Source: Pacificoceanicola sp049803835 (GTDB lineage Bacteria; Pseudomonadota; Alphaproteobacteria; Rhodobacterales; Rhodobacteraceae). Taken from it: a DNA stretch of 64,000 nucleotides. Each line of letters opens with the position of its first letter. The stretch's first letter is position 1. The notes under the pieces were generated by a model. That model was not told the origin of the DNA and did no database searches. It saw only the letters and a program-made list of their open reading frames with translations. The translations under genes and the position numbers were made by a program. Positions 18,066 through 26,908 of the stretch are shown piece after piece. The DNA is taken from NCBI RefSeq assembly GCF_049803835.1, contig NZ_JBNAGK010000002.1, forward strand, positions 445,690-509,689, given 5' to 3'.

Positions 18066-19898
18066 ATGAAACACAGCCTGTTCCCCCGCCCGAAACCGCT
18101 CTTCGACGCCAATGCATCTTCCGGCGGCAAGGACCTCGGCAAACTGCCGGACTGGGACCTGACGGACCTCTACCCCTCCGAAGACGCCGCCGAACTGAAA
18201 CGTGACCTCGACTGGCTCGAAAGCGCCTGCGCGTCCTTCGCCGCCGATTACGAGGGCAAGCTGGGGGAACTCGACGCCACCGGCTTCCTCGAAGCGGTGC
18301 ACCGTCACGAAAAGATCGAGAACATCGCCGGGCGCATCATGTCTTTCGCGGGTCTGCGCTACTACCAGCTGACCACCGATGCGGGCCGGGCGAAGTTCAT
18401 GTCCGACATGCAGGAGAAGATCACGATCTACACCACCCCGCTGGTGTTCTTCACGCTGGAACTCAATCGACTTGATGACGCCGTGCTGGAAGGCTTCTTC
18501 GCCCAGAACGCCGACCTCGCCCGCTACCAACCCGCCTTCGACCGCATCCGGGCGATGAAGCCCTACCAACTGTCGGATGAACTTGAGAAGTTCCTGCACG
18601 ACCTCGGCATGGTCGGCGACGCCTGGGAGCGGCTCTTCGACGAGACCATCGCCGGGCTGACCTTCGAGATCGAAGGCGAGGAGCTGAACATCGAGGCCAC
18701 GCTCAATTTCCTCACCGAGCAGGACCGCTCCAAGCGCGAGGCCGCCGCCCACGAACTCGCCCGGGTCTTCAACGAGAACATCAAGATCTTCGCCCGCGTG
18801 CACAACACCCAGGCCAAGGAGAAGGAAATCCTCGATCGCTGGCGCGGGATGCCCACGGCGCAGACCGGACGCCACCTGTCGAACGATGTCGAGCCGGAGG
18901 TGGTCGAGGCGCTGCGCAATGCGGTGGTCGCCGCCTACCCCCGCCTGTCGCACCGCTATTACGCGCTGAAGGCGAAGTGGCTCGGGCTCGACACCATGCA
19001 GGTCTGGGACCGCAACGCGCCCCTGCCGATGGAGACCACGCGCATCGTCAAATGGGAAGAGGCGCGTGAGACGGTGATGAACGCCTACAACGCCTTTGAC
19101 CCGCGCATGGGCGAGATCGCGCAGCCCTTCTTCGAAAAGGGCTGGATCGACGCGGGCGTCAAGCCGGGCAAGGCCCCGGGCGCCTTCGCCCATCCCACGG
19201 TGACCACCGTGCATCCCTATGTCATGCTCAACTACCTTGGCAAACCGCGCGACGTGATGACGCTGGCGCATGAACTGGGCCACGGCGTGCATCAGGTTCT
19301 GGCGGCGGGACAAGGCGAGATGCTGGCCTCCACGCCTTTGACGCTGGCAGAAACCGCGTCCGTGTTCGGCGAGATGCTGACCTTCCAGCGCATGCTGGCG
19401 AACGCGAAGGACGACGCAGAGCGCAAGGTCTTGCTGGCGGGCAAGGTCGAGGACATGATCAACACGGTCGTCCGCCAGATCGCCTTCTACGACTTCGAAT
19501 GCAAACTACACGAGGCGCGGCGCGGTGGCGAGCTGACCCCGGAGGACATCAACGCGCTGTGGATGTCAGTGCAGGCGGAATCGCTTGGCCCCGTCTTTGA
19601 GTACATGCCGGGCTACGAGACCTTCTGGGCCTATATCCCGCATTTCGTGCACTCGCCCTTCTACGTCTACGCCTACGCCTTCGGCGACGGCCTCGTGAAC
19701 GCTTTGTATGCGGCCTATCAGGAGAACCCGGAGGGTTTCGAGGACAAGTACTTCGACATGCTCAAGGCGGGCGGCTCCAAGCACCACAAGGCGCTTCTGG
19801 AACCGTTTGGGCTGGATGCCACGGACCCGAAGTTCTGGGACAAGGGGCTGAGCATGATCGAGGGGTTCATTGATCAGCTGGAGGCGATGGAAGCCTGA
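18066..19898 (+). CDS. pepF: M3-family oligoendopeptidase
   Basis: A 610-residue cytosolic zinc metallopeptidase that degrades short peptides. The zinc motif HELGHGVHQ is at residues 402-410 with the downstream glutamate in ETASVFGEML, both hallmarks of the M3B PepF clade. Length matches the family (about 600). The ATG at 18066 begins MKHSLFPRP with an AGGA just upstream. A perfect hairpin with T5 closes the gene at 19910-19937. The 230 bases before it hold a short palindrome around 17874-17890 and no recognisable gene. Confidence 0.95.
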   Translation: MKHSLFPRPKPLFDANASSGGKDLGKLPDWDLTDLYPSEDAAELKRDLDWLESACASFAADYEGKLGELDATGFLEAVHRHEKIENIAGRIMSFAGLRYYQLTTDAGRAKFMSDMQEKITIYTTPLVFFTLELNRLDDAVLEGFFAQNADLARYQPAFDRIRAMKPYQLSDELEKFLHDLGMVGDAWERLFDETIAGLTFEIEGEELNIEATLNFLTEQDRSKREAAAHELARVFNENIKIFARVHNTQAKEKEILDRWRGMPTAQTGRHLSNDVEPEVVEALRNAVVAAYPRLSHRYYALKAKWLGLDTMQVWDRNAPLPMETTRIVKWEEARETVMNAYNAFDPRMGEIAQPFFEKGWIDAGVKPGKAPGAFAHPTVTTVHPYVMLNYLGKPRDVMTLAHELGHGVHQVLAAGQGEMLASTPLTLAETASVFGEMLTFQRMLANAKDDAERKVLLAGKVEDMINTVVRQIAFYDFECKLHEARRGGELTPEDINALWMSVQAESLGPVFEYMPGYETFWAYIPHFVHSPFYVYAYAFGDGLVNALYAAYQENPEGFEDKYFDMLKAGGSKHHKALLEPFGLDATDPKFWDKGLSMIEGFIDQLEAMEA

Positions 19899-19909
19899 CG
19901 GCGCTTCCC

Positions 19910-19937
19910 GTAGGGTGGGTTTCTAACCCACCCTTTT
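19910..19937 (+). terminator. Terminator of pepF built on a GGGTGGGTT repeat, copy 1
   Basis: GGGTGGGTT TCT AACCCACCC forms a 9-bp perfect stem followed by TTTTT, 14 bases past the pepF stop. The same palindrome (TAGGGTGGGTTTYYAACCCACC) occurs at 20909-20930 and 55762-55784. Confidence 0.85.
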
Positions 19938-19953
19938 TGTGCGGGTGTCCGGT

Positions 19954-20250
19954 ATGATCAGAAACTGCCCTTGTTGCAACCAACCGGCCTTCGGGCCGTA
20001 CAGGCTGTTTCTGGCCTCTACGCGCCATGCCTCTTGCCCGAATTGCTCTATGCCGGTTTGGTTGAAGCGATCAACCTTGCTGAGCATCGCTCTTGTCCTG
20101 CTGTGCGGGCCAATTGGCTGGCTTCTGTTCTTAGCTTACGCTTGGACAGGATTGTTCGAGCTATTCGGAATTTTCGGATTTGTCGCCTTTCTCTTAATGA
20201 TCGGTCAAGCCGCAAACCTGGTCTGGATGCGCTTTGGACACTGGAGGTGA
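19954..20250 (+). CDS. Small zinc-ribbon membrane protein
   Basis: About 98 residues. An N-terminal four-cysteine ribbon (CPCC at residues 5-8 and CPNC about 23 residues later) precedes two hydrophobic segments (TLLSIALVLLCGPIGWLLFL and FGIFGFVAFLLMIGQAANLVW). The function is unknown; such proteins resemble a truncated zinc-ribbon membrane family. The start is uncertain: ATG 19954 or an in-frame GTG at 19939, neither with a clear ribosome site. Lower-GC codon use than its neighbours suggests recent arrival or weak selection. Confidence 0.55.
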   Translation: MIRNCPCCNQPAFGPYRLFLASTRHASCPNCSMPVWLKRSTLLSIALVLLCGPIGWLLFLAYAWTGLFELFGIFGFVAFLLMIGQAANLVWMRFGHWR

Positions 20251-20294
20251 AGAAGAGCCGCCTGTTCGGGGTGCGGCGGTCTTGACCTGCGCTT

Positions 20295-20332
20295 CACTTC
20301 AACTGACTGACCCAACTTACCCGCCGGTTGAT
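20295..20332 (-). pseudogene. Remnant of the 3' end of the DksA-like gene
   Basis: Thirty-eight bases align without gaps to the end of the DksA-like gene at 20938-20975: the first 15 and last 13 bases are identical. Read on the minus strand it still gives INRR....SQLK and the stop in frame. It is a short duplicated gene end, not a working gene. Confidence 0.75.
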
Positions 20333-20343
20333 CGCTCTACCCC

Positions 20344-20877
20344 CTACTCCATCGAAACCCTTGTCTCCACCACCCCGAGAACCTCGACGCAGGTGCCAAA
20401 ATCGACCGCCGCCGACAGGCTCGGCTTGCGGCAGAGTTCACCCGTAAAAGCCAGTTCGATCTCACCCACGCTGCCCAGCACGTCAAACCGGACGATTTCG
20501 ACCCGCGCCGGGCGCGACGTGCCCCGGCTGGTCCAGAATGGTCCGCCCATGCCGTCCGGCGTATGCAGAATGTCGACCGACAGCGGCTCCATCCCGGGTT
20601 CATACCAGCCGGAAAACCGCACCGTGACCGCCATGCCGTCCGCGCCCGCGAATGTCGGTTCCGTGTAGCCCTGCACCTGCAATTCGGCGAGCCACTGGCT
20701 CTGCCGGAAACCGGCGGTCACGATCCGCCCGCCCGGCCTGTCCAGGGCGTAGATGCGCCATGCATGCGGCACCCCGTCCAGCCGCGCCGTCATCACGCCC
20801 AGTTCCTCGGCCCGGCCCGGAGGCGCAATGAGAGCGAGCACCGCCAGCAGAGCCAACCCGGCCACCCGTCCCGACAT
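20344..20877 (-). CDS. Exported protein of unknown function
   Basis: A 177-residue protein with a clear signal peptide (GLALLAVLALIAPPGRAEE, cleavage after GRA). The mature part is Trp/Gly-rich and probably beta-structured (WRIYALDRPGGRI, ELQVQGYTEPTF, WTSRGTSRPARVEIVRFDV) with two cysteines (GELCRKPS and FGTCVEV) that could form a disulfide. GGGAG lies 7-8 bases before the ATG at 20877. No family was recognised. It lies between the DksA-like gene and a duplicated copy of that gene's end. Confidence 0.75.
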   Translation of the reverse strand: MSGRVAGLALLAVLALIAPPGRAEELGVMTARLDGVPHAWRIYALDRPGGRIVTAGFRQSQWLAELQVQGYTEPTFAGADGMAVTVRFSGWYEPGMEPLSVDILHTPDGMGGPFWTSRGTSRPARVEIVRFDVLGSVGEIELAFTGELCRKPSLSAAVDFGTCVEVLGVVETRVSME

Positions 20878-20908
20878 TCCGCGTCTCCCCGTCCATGGCC
20901 CCAAACTG

Positions 20909-20930
20909 TAGGGTGGGTTTCCAACCCACC
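20909..20930. repeat. GGGTGGGTT palindrome, copy 2
   Basis: TAGGGTGGGTTTCCAACCCACC, an 8-bp perfect stem with a 3-base loop, just after the DksA-like gene on the minus strand. No T run follows on either strand, unlike copy 1. Confidence 0.75.
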
Positions 20931-20936
20931 GCCCTC

Positions 20937-21206
20937 TCACTTCAACTGACTGTCCTTCGACCCCCGCCGGTTGATTCCCGACCGGGCCTTGAACGCCCCG
21001 TCCCGCTCCGCCGCACAGTCGACACAGAGTTTCACCCCCGGCAAGGCCACCCGCCGCGCCTCCGGGATCTCCTCGCCGCATTCGGCGCACTCCGGGAGGC
21101 TCTCGCCCACCGGCCCGCGCCGCAGCTTCATGCGCTCCAGTTCCTCCTGGATCGAGGCCTCCATCTGTTCGTTCTCCGCCCCGTCGCGGCTCCATCCGCC
21201 CGCCAT
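20937..21206 (-). CDS. DksA/TraR-type C4 zinc-finger protein
   Basis: An 89-residue short TraR/DksA-family protein. It starts with an acidic helix (ENEQMEASIQEELERMK) and carries the zinc finger CAECGEEIPEARR..ALPG..LCVDCA. Full-length DksA modulates RNA polymerase with ppGpp; short TraR-like proteins can do this without the long coiled coil, so a transcriptional role is plausible. AAGGAG lies 5 bases before ATG 21206. It is divergent from the glutathione peroxidase gene. Confidence 0.85.
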   Translation of the reverse strand: MAGGWSRDGAENEQMEASIQEELERMKLRRGPVGESLPECAECGEEIPEARRVALPGVKLCVDCAAERDGAFKARSGINRRGSKDSQLK

Positions 21207-21309
21207 CACCGCTCCTTTCCCGTGCCCGCCAGACCGGAAACACGAAAACTTGAAACTGTTTTCCGGTTCAAAGCGTATCTTGTTGAGACCCTCCCGGAAA
21301 GGTGCCGTC

Positions 21310-21825
21310 ATGAAAACGCTGCTTGCCCTGATCTTCACCCTCTGTGCCCTGCCCGCGCTGGCCGCCCAGAGCTTCACCTTCGCCAACATCGACGGCGGCA
21401 CGATCGCCCTCGATCAATGGAAGGGCCGGCCCGTGCTGGTGGTCAACACCGCCTCGCGCTGCGGGTTCACGCCGCAGTACAACGGCCTGCAGGACCTCTA
21501 TGACCGCTACAAGACCCGTGGCCTCGTGGTGCTCGCCGTGCCGTCGGACGATTTCAAGCAGGAGCTGGCCACCGGTGCGCAGGTCAAGGAATTCTGCGCG
21601 GTGAACTTCGACCTGACCCTGCCGATGACCGACATCACCCATGTGAAAGGCCCGCAGGCGCATGCCTTCTACCAATGGCTGAAGGAATCGCAGGGCTGGG
21701 AGCCCGGCTGGAATTTCAACAAGGTGCTCCTTGACCGCGATGGCAAGGTGGCTGCGACCTGGGGCAGCACCGCGCGTCCGCTCTCCCGCGCGATCACGGA
21801 TGCCATCGACAAGACCCTGCAATAA
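21310..21825 (+). CDS. Exported glutathione peroxidase family protein
   Basis: A 171-residue thiol peroxidase. The signal peptide (LLALIFTLCALPALAA) implies periplasmic location. The catalytic motif NTASRCGFTPQY has cysteine where animal enzymes have selenocysteine; the second Cys region is FCAVNFDLTLPM, and WNFNKVLLDRDG supplies the conserved Trp and Asn. Such Cys enzymes usually use thioredoxin-like donors to reduce hydroperoxides. ATG at 21310 follows the promoter region shared with the divergent DksA-like gene. Confidence 0.92.
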   Translation: MKTLLALIFTLCALPALAAQSFTFANIDGGTIALDQWKGRPVLVVNTASRCGFTPQYNGLQDLYDRYKTRGLVVLAVPSDDFKQELATGAQVKEFCAVNFDLTLPMTDITHVKGPQAHAFYQWLKESQGWEPGWNFNKVLLDRDGKVAATWGSTARPLSRAITDAIDKTLQ

Positions 21826-21897
21826 GCGCCCCGGCGGATTTGCCATGCCGGACCCTTGGTATAGACAGGTGAGGACATGCCTGATCGGGGAGCTGCC

Positions 21898-22410
21898 ATG
21901 CAGATTCGAGACGCCACGGAAGCCGACCTGCCCGCCATCATGGCGATCTACAACGATGCCGTGATCCACACGACCGCGATCTGGAACGACAGCACCGTCG
22001 ATCTGGAGAACCGGCGGGCGTGGTGGCAGGCGCGGGCGGATCTCGGCTATCCGGTGCTGGTGGCGGAGGAGGACGGTGTGCTCGGCTATGCCTCCTTCGG
22101 CGACTGGCGCGCCTTCGACGGCTACCGCCACACGGTCGAACTCTCGGTTTATGTCCGCAGTGATATCCGCGGAAAAGGCGTCGGCAAGGCGCTGCTCTCC
22201 GCCCTCATCCCCCGCGCCCGCGCCTGCGGCAAACACGTGCTTATCGGAGGGATCGAGGCCGGGAACGTGGCGTCCATCCGCCTGCACGAGGCCCTCGGTT
22301 TTACCGAAGTCGCGCGGATGCCGCAGGTCGGCACGAAATTCGGGCGCTGGCTGGACCTCGTCTTCCTGCAGCTCCAGTTGGACGGCCGCACCGTCCCGGA
22401 CTCCCCCTGA
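21898..22410 (+). CDS. GNAT N-acetyltransferase, phosphinothricin/methionine sulfoximine type
   Basis: A 170-residue GNAT enzyme (MQIRDATEADLPAIMAIYNDAV) with the acetyl-CoA loop RGKGVGKALLSALI and the family pattern HTVELSVYV, typical of Pat/MddA-like acyltransferases that acetylate amino-acid analogues. GGGGAG five bases before ATG 21898 favours this start over the ATG at 21877. Native substrate unknown. It converges on the YdcH-like gene, and the hairpin at 22419-22446 lies between them. Confidence 0.85.
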   Translation: MQIRDATEADLPAIMAIYNDAVIHTTAIWNDSTVDLENRRAWWQARADLGYPVLVAEEDGVLGYASFGDWRAFDGYRHTVELSVYVRSDIRGKGVGKALLSALIPRARACGKHVLIGGIEAGNVASIRLHEALGFTEVARMPQVGTKFGRWLDLVFLQLQLDGRTVPDSP

Positions 22411-22418
22411 CCCCACGG

Positions 22419-22446
22419 AAAAGCCCCCGCCGTGTCTGGCAGGGGC
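22419..22446 (-). terminator. Terminator after the YdcH-like gene
   Basis: A 9-bp stem (GCCCCTGCC / GGCGGGGGC, one wobble pair) is followed by TTTTCC on the minus strand. The hairpin could serve both convergent genes. Confidence 0.75.
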
Positions 22447-22475
22447 CTCCCCTCGCTCCTCACAAAGCCGTGCCC

Positions 22476-22715
22476 TCAGGCGCGGCTCAGGATACCGTAG
22501 ATCTGGTCCTTCAGGGCCGCCCGCTGCTTGCGCAGGGTTTCCTCGGCCAATTGCTCCATCGGCTCCACGTTGGTCTCGGCGCGATGCACGCGGCGGTTGA
22601 TCTCGTGGTAGTCCTCGGCCAGCTTGGCAAAATGCGCGTCCGACTGCTTCAAGGCACTCATCTGCTCTACCTTGTCCGGGAATTCCTCGGACAGTTCATG
22701 CGGGGTGTGGGACAT
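22476..22715 (-). CDS. YdcH/DUF465 family small protein
   Basis: A 79-residue, almost wholly helical, charged protein (SALKQSDAHFAKLAEDYHEINRRV, then LRKQRAALKDQIYGIL) matching the short YdcH/DUF465 pattern. Function of the family is unknown. GAGAGG lies 9 bases before ATG 22715 (MSHTPHELS), which favours this start over ATGs further upstream. Confidence 0.85.
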   Translation of the reverse strand: MSHTPHELSEEFPDKVEQMSALKQSDAHFAKLAEDYHEINRRVHRAETNVEPMEQLAEETLRKQRAALKDQIYGILSRA

Positions 22716-22810
22716 GCTGCGCATCCTCTCGTTGCTGTTCCGCTCGACTGTGACCGGATTGACGGAGGCCAACCTTGACCCGGATCAAATCCGGTATTCT
22801 TTTGTCAGCT

Positions 22811-23494
22811 TTATCGCCGCGCCGGGCGCCAGCCCGCCGCCTCGGCCTGCGACACATCGCAGAACCAGCGCTCGCCGCGGGCCTCGGTGATCTTCGTGGC
22901 GTCGTAGCTGTGCTGCCCCGGCAGGTGATAGATCCGCGCGCCGCTGCCCTGCGAGATGTTGCCCTTGATCACGCACCCATCCGGGCCGCCCCGGGCGTTC
23001 CACAGCGCCTCCGCGTGCCGCGCGGCCTTGCGGAAGGCGGCGGGCGATTGCACGCCGACCGCGTGCAACCCGCGCCCGGCCATCGCGGCCCGGTGTTCCT
23101 CGTCCACATAGTCGAGCGCATAGCGGTCATAGGCAAAGGCCAGCCCGCTCGTGACCAGCGCGGCGTTCATGTCTTCGCCGTTCACGAGGCAGCGCGCCAC
23201 AGCGCGGCCATAGCGGTCGGTGTCGAGCCAGACGCAATCCGCCCTGCGACCGTCGTACCGCGCCCGGACTTCGCCGGATGCCCAGGCGCCACAGGCCCAC
23301 ATCGGCGCACTGGCCCCGCCGCACATCTGATCGCTTTCCGGGGCGTCGATGCCATGCAGTCGGATGCGCTGCCCGGTGATCTCGACGGTGTCTCCGTCGA
23401 TGACCCGCATCGGGCCAGATATGACATCACCAACGGCAGCCGAGGCCGGAGCGCTGCCGAGAAGGAGGACCAAAAGTGAACAGACTCTTAACAT
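22811..23494 (-). CDS. Exported thermonuclease-family (SNase-like) protein
   Basis: A 227-residue protein with a signal peptide (LLVLLLGSAPASAA) and a staphylococcal-nuclease-like domain: RVIDGDTVEITGQRIRLHGIDAPE (residues ~30-53), DRYGRAVARCLVNGEDMNAALV with the catalytic-type Arg, and a later Cys-containing tail (GCVIKGNISQGSGARIYHLPGQHSYD) often found fused to these domains. It probably hydrolyses nucleic acids in the periplasm. A TTAA-N7-TTAA sequence overlaps the start codon. Confidence 0.88.
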   Translation of the reverse strand: MLRVCSLLVLLLGSAPASAAVGDVISGPMRVIDGDTVEITGQRIRLHGIDAPESDQMCGGASAPMWACGAWASGEVRARYDGRRADCVWLDTDRYGRAVARCLVNGEDMNAALVTSGLAFAYDRYALDYVDEEHRAAMAGRGLHAVGVQSPAAFRKAARHAEALWNARGGPDGCVIKGNISQGSGARIYHLPGQHSYDATKITEARGERWFCDVSQAEAAGWRPARR

Positions 23495-23502
23495 ACCGTT
23501 AA
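23488..23502. promoter_or_regulatory. Candidate CtrA box (TTAA-N7-TTAA) at the nuclease gene start
   Basis: TTAA CATACCG TTAA matches the full alphaproteobacterial CtrA consensus spacing and overlaps the ATG of the nuclease gene. With this GC content such a match is expected well under once per window. A single GTTAAC lies 50 bases upstream (23548-23553). Regulation by CtrA is inference. Confidence 0.45.
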
Positions 23503-23664
23503 GATCGACGCGGGGCGGCCGGAATTCAAGCCAATCCGTTTACCTAAGTTAACGCGGCCCCAAGATGACAGTGGCTCTCAAAATCTCCGCCAAACCGCTG
23601 CTTTCGCGCGGCTTTTTCGGTTCCGGACCTCTCGGGGAACCGTCGAAACGCGGATTTGCGCCGT

Positions 23665-25317
23665 TTACCTTTGCGCGGTTTCCCAGTGCGGATGGATCCA
23701 CGGCTCACTGTTGTCCGCAGGCAATTGCCGCCCGAGAACATGATCCGAGACCTTCTCCCCCACCATGATCGACGGCGCATTCAGGTTGCCGTTGGTGATG
23801 CGCGGGAAAACTGAGCTGTCCGCCACCCGCAGGCCCTGAACGCCGATCACCCGGCCCTGCGGGTCCACCACCGCCGTGGGATCGTCGGCGCGGCCCATGC
23901 GGCAGGTGCCGCAAGGATGATAAGCGCTCTCCACCTCCTCGCGGATGAAGTGGTCCAACTCGTCGTCGGTCTGCGCATCGGCCCCCGGCTGGATCTCGTG
24001 ACGGCGGTAGGGCGCAAAGGCCTCTTGCGCGAAGATCTCCCGCGTCAGCCGGATACAGCGGCGGAAGTCGATCCAGTCCTGCTCCTCGCTCATGTAGTTG
24101 AAGAAGATGCGCGGCGCGTCCTTGGCCTGCGCCGTCTTCAGGGTGATCTCCCCGCGCGAGGGCGAGCGCATCGGACCGGTGTGGGCCTGGAACCCATGCC
24201 CTTCAGCGGCGATGGAGCCGTCATAGCGCACCGCCAGCGGCAGGAAATGATATTGGATGTCGGGATACTCCACCCCGGCTTGGCTGCGGATGAACCCGCA
24301 GCTTTCGAACTGGTTCGACGCCCCCGGCCCGTCCCGGCGCAGGAGCCAGCGGGCGCCGACATAGGCTTTGCCCAGAAGGTTCCAGTATTTGAACAGGCTG
24401 ACCGGCTGGCTTGCCGCCATCTGGATGTAGAGCTCCAGATGATCCTGCAGGTTCTTGCCCACGCCCGGGCGATCCGCCACCACGTCGATGCCGAGCGGAG
24501 CAATCTCCGCCGCCGGGCCGATGCCGGACAGCAGCAGCAGTTGCGGCGAGTTGATCGCCCCGGCGGAGAGGATCACCTCCCGACCCGCCTCGATCACCTG
24601 CCGTCTGCCATTGCGTTCGACCTCGACCCCCGTGGCCCGGCCATCGCGGATCACCACCCGCTGCGCAAGCCCCCGCACCACCTGCGCTCCAAGTCGTTGC
24701 GCCGGACGCAGGTAGGCCTTCGCCGCCGACCAGCGCTCGCCCTTCCAGACTGTCATGTCGAAGGGGCCGAAGCCCTCCTGCTGCTGCCCGTTGTAATCCC
24801 CCGTGACCGGATAGCCCGCCTGCCGCCCGGCCTCGACGAAGGCCCGCACCAGCGGGTTGTCCCGCTTGCCGCGTGTCACGTGCAAAGGCCCGTCCGACCC
24901 GCGCCACGCCGGATCGCCGCCATGGCCGCCGTCATGCCAGTTCTCCAGCCGCTTGTAATAGGGCAGCACATCCGCATAGCCCCAGCCGTCCGCGCCTTGG
25001 TCACGCCAGAAGTCGAAGTCCCGGGCATGGCCGCGCACGTAGATCATGCCGTTGATCGAAGAGGACCCGCCGAGCACCTTGCCGCGCGGGCAGGCCAGTC
25101 TGCGCCCGCCGAGGTGCGGCTCAGGCTCGGTCTGGTAGCCCCAATCGTATTGCTTCATGCTCATCGGATAGCTGAGCGCGCCGGGCATGTTGATGAACGG
25201 CCCCCAGTCGGAGCCGCCGTGCTCGATCACGATCACCGACTTGCCCGCCTCCGCCAGGCGGTAAGCCATGGCGCAGCCCGCGCTGCCCGCTCCGACGATC
25301 ACGTAATCCGCTTGCAT
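23665..25317 (-). CDS. betA: Choline dehydrogenase (GMC flavoprotein)
   Basis: Oxidises choline to betaine aldehyde (glycine betaine synthesis), membrane-associated. It has 550 residues; the FAD dinucleotide fold GAGSAGC is at residues 8-14, followed by RGKVLGGSSSINGM (GMC signature 1), AGAINSPQLLLLSGIGP (signature 2), and the C-terminal catalytic His region (YHPCGTCRMG, NGNLNAPSIMVGEK). It is the third gene of betI-betC-betA on the minus strand, 85 bases after betC. The betaine aldehyde dehydrogenase gene betB is not in the window. Confidence 0.96.
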   Translation of the reverse strand: MQADYVIVGAGSAGCAMAYRLAEAGKSVIVIEHGGSDWGPFINMPGALSYPMSMKQYDWGYQTEPEPHLGGRRLACPRGKVLGGSSSINGMIYVRGHARDFDFWRDQGADGWGYADVLPYYKRLENWHDGGHGGDPAWRGSDGPLHVTRGKRDNPLVRAFVEAGRQAGYPVTGDYNGQQQEGFGPFDMTVWKGERWSAAKAYLRPAQRLGAQVVRGLAQRVVIRDGRATGVEVERNGRRQVIEAGREVILSAGAINSPQLLLLSGIGPAAEIAPLGIDVVADRPGVGKNLQDHLELYIQMAASQPVSLFKYWNLLGKAYVGARWLLRRDGPGASNQFESCGFIRSQAGVEYPDIQYHFLPLAVRYDGSIAAEGHGFQAHTGPMRSPSRGEITLKTAQAKDAPRIFFNYMSEEQDWIDFRRCIRLTREIFAQEAFAPYRRHEIQPGADAQTDDELDHFIREEVESAYHPCGTCRMGRADDPTAVVDPQGRVIGVQGLRVADSSVFPRITNGNLNAPSIMVGEKVSDHVLGRQLPADNSEPWIHPHWETAQR

Positions 25318-25402
25318 ATCGGGTCTTTCCCTCCTGCCGGAGCGTCCTTGGCCGCTGGCGGGTTATTCGAATGGGGTCACAAGAAAGGCGGAGGCGTAGC
25401 GC

Positions 25403-26908
25403 CTATTCCCCCCGCGGGAACCGCTGACTTTCTTCCACGATGTTCAGGTCCATGTGGTTGCGCATGTACCGCTCGGAGGCCTTTTGCAGCGGCTGGTACT
25501 CCCACGGGTAGTATCCACCCTGCCGCAGCGCCTCGTAGACCACCCAGCGCCGGGCCTGACTTTGCCGGACGTCGGCGTCGAAGCGGGCAAGGTCCCAGCG
25601 GGCATCGGCCTGCGCCCGGAAATCCGCCAGTACCGCCGCATGGTCCGGATCGTCCGCGAGATTGGTCAACTCGTGCGGATCGGCCTCCAGGTCGAACAGC
25701 TGGTCCGGGTCGAGCGCACAGCGGGTGTATTTCCACCGCCCTTGCCGCAGGCAGACCATCGGCGCGTAGGAGGCCTCGGCGGCGTATTCCATCGCCACAG
25801 GGGTTTCCCGTTTCGCGCCTTTCATCAGTGGCACGAGGCTCTCCCCCGCCGTCCAGGGCGCCACCTCCGACATGTCCACGCCAGCCAGATCGCAGAGCGT
25901 CGGGCAGACGTCGATATTGCTCACCGGATCGGTCACCAACGTCCCTTCCCCGCCCGGCACGGCGATCATCATCGGCACGCGGGAGGCGCCTTCGAGGAAG
26001 CTCATCTTGAACCACAGCCCACGCTCCCCGAGCATGTCGCCGTGGTCGGAGACAAAGAGCACGACGGCCTCCTGCCGCGTATCCTCAAGAACCTGCAACA
26101 GCGCCCCGATCTTCTCGTCCAGATAGCTGATGTTGGCAAAATAGGCCCGCCGGGAGCGGCGGATGTCGTCGTCCGTGATGTCGAAATTGCGCCAGTCGTT
26201 CGCGTCGAAAATGCGCTTCGAATGCGGGTCGTGATCCTCGTAGGCCATCGCCGGAACCGGCGGGTCGAGGTGCTCGCAATCCTCGTAGAGGTCCCAGTAT
26301 TTGCGCCGCGCCACGTAGGGATCATGCGGATGGGTGAAACTGACGGTCAGGCACCACGGCCGCGCGTCATGCCCCCGGGCAAGGTCGTAGAGCTTCATCG
26401 TGGCGAAATGCGCGACCTCGTCGTCGTATTCCATCTGGTTGGTGATCTCGGCCACGCCCGCGCCCGTCACAGAGCCCATGTTGTGATACCACCACTCGAT
26501 GCGCTCGCCCGGCTTGCGGTAGTCCGGGGTCCAGCCGAAGTCCGCCGGGTAGATGTCCGTGGTCAGGCGATCCTCGAAACCGTGCATCTGGTCGGGGCCG
26601 ACGAAATGCATCTTGCCGGAAAGGCAGGTGTAGTACCCCGCCCGGCGCAGGTGATGCGCATAGGTCGGAATGTCGGAGGCGAACTCGGCGGCGTTGTCGT
26701 AGACGCGGGAGACGCTGGGCAATTGCCCGGACATGAAGCTCGCCCGCCCCGGGGCGCACAGCGGAGACGCCGTGTAGGCGTTGCGGAACCGCTTGGACCG
26801 TGCCGCCAGGGCCTTCAGGTGCGGCGCATGAAGCCAGTCCGCCGGGCCATCCGGAAACAGCGTTCCGTTGAGCTGGTCAACCATGACGATCAGGATATTC
26901 GGCTTCAC
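25403..26908 (-). CDS. betC: Choline-sulfatase
   Basis: Releases choline from choline-O-sulfate, feeding BetA. The 501-residue type I sulfatase has the formylglycine-modified cysteine in the motif SPLCAPGRASFMSG (Cys51), an early metal site (VDQLNG) and FVSDHGDMLGERGLW. The best start is a GTG at 26908 (KPNILIVMVDQ), inside a GTGA overlap with the betI stop. Further upstream in-frame ATGs would run through betI and are rejected. The overlap implies coupled translation of betI and betC. Confidence 0.95.
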   Translation of the reverse strand: MKPNILIVMVDQLNGTLFPDGPADWLHAPHLKALAARSKRFRNAYTASPLCAPGRASFMSGQLPSVSRVYDNAAEFASDIPTYAHHLRRAGYYTCLSGKMHFVGPDQMHGFEDRLTTDIYPADFGWTPDYRKPGERIEWWYHNMGSVTGAGVAEITNQMEYDDEVAHFATMKLYDLARGHDARPWCLTVSFTHPHDPYVARRKYWDLYEDCEHLDPPVPAMAYEDHDPHSKRIFDANDWRNFDITDDDIRRSRRAYFANISYLDEKIGALLQVLEDTRQEAVVLFVSDHGDMLGERGLWFKMSFLEGASRVPMMIAVPGGEGTLVTDPVSNIDVCPTLCDLAGVDMSEVAPWTAGESLVPLMKGAKRETPVAMEYAAEASYAPMVCLRQGRWKYTRCALDPDQLFDLEADPHELTNLADDPDHAAVLADFRAQADARWDLARFDADVRQSQARRWVVYEALRQGGYYPWEYQPLQKASERYMRNHMDLNIVEESQRFPRGE

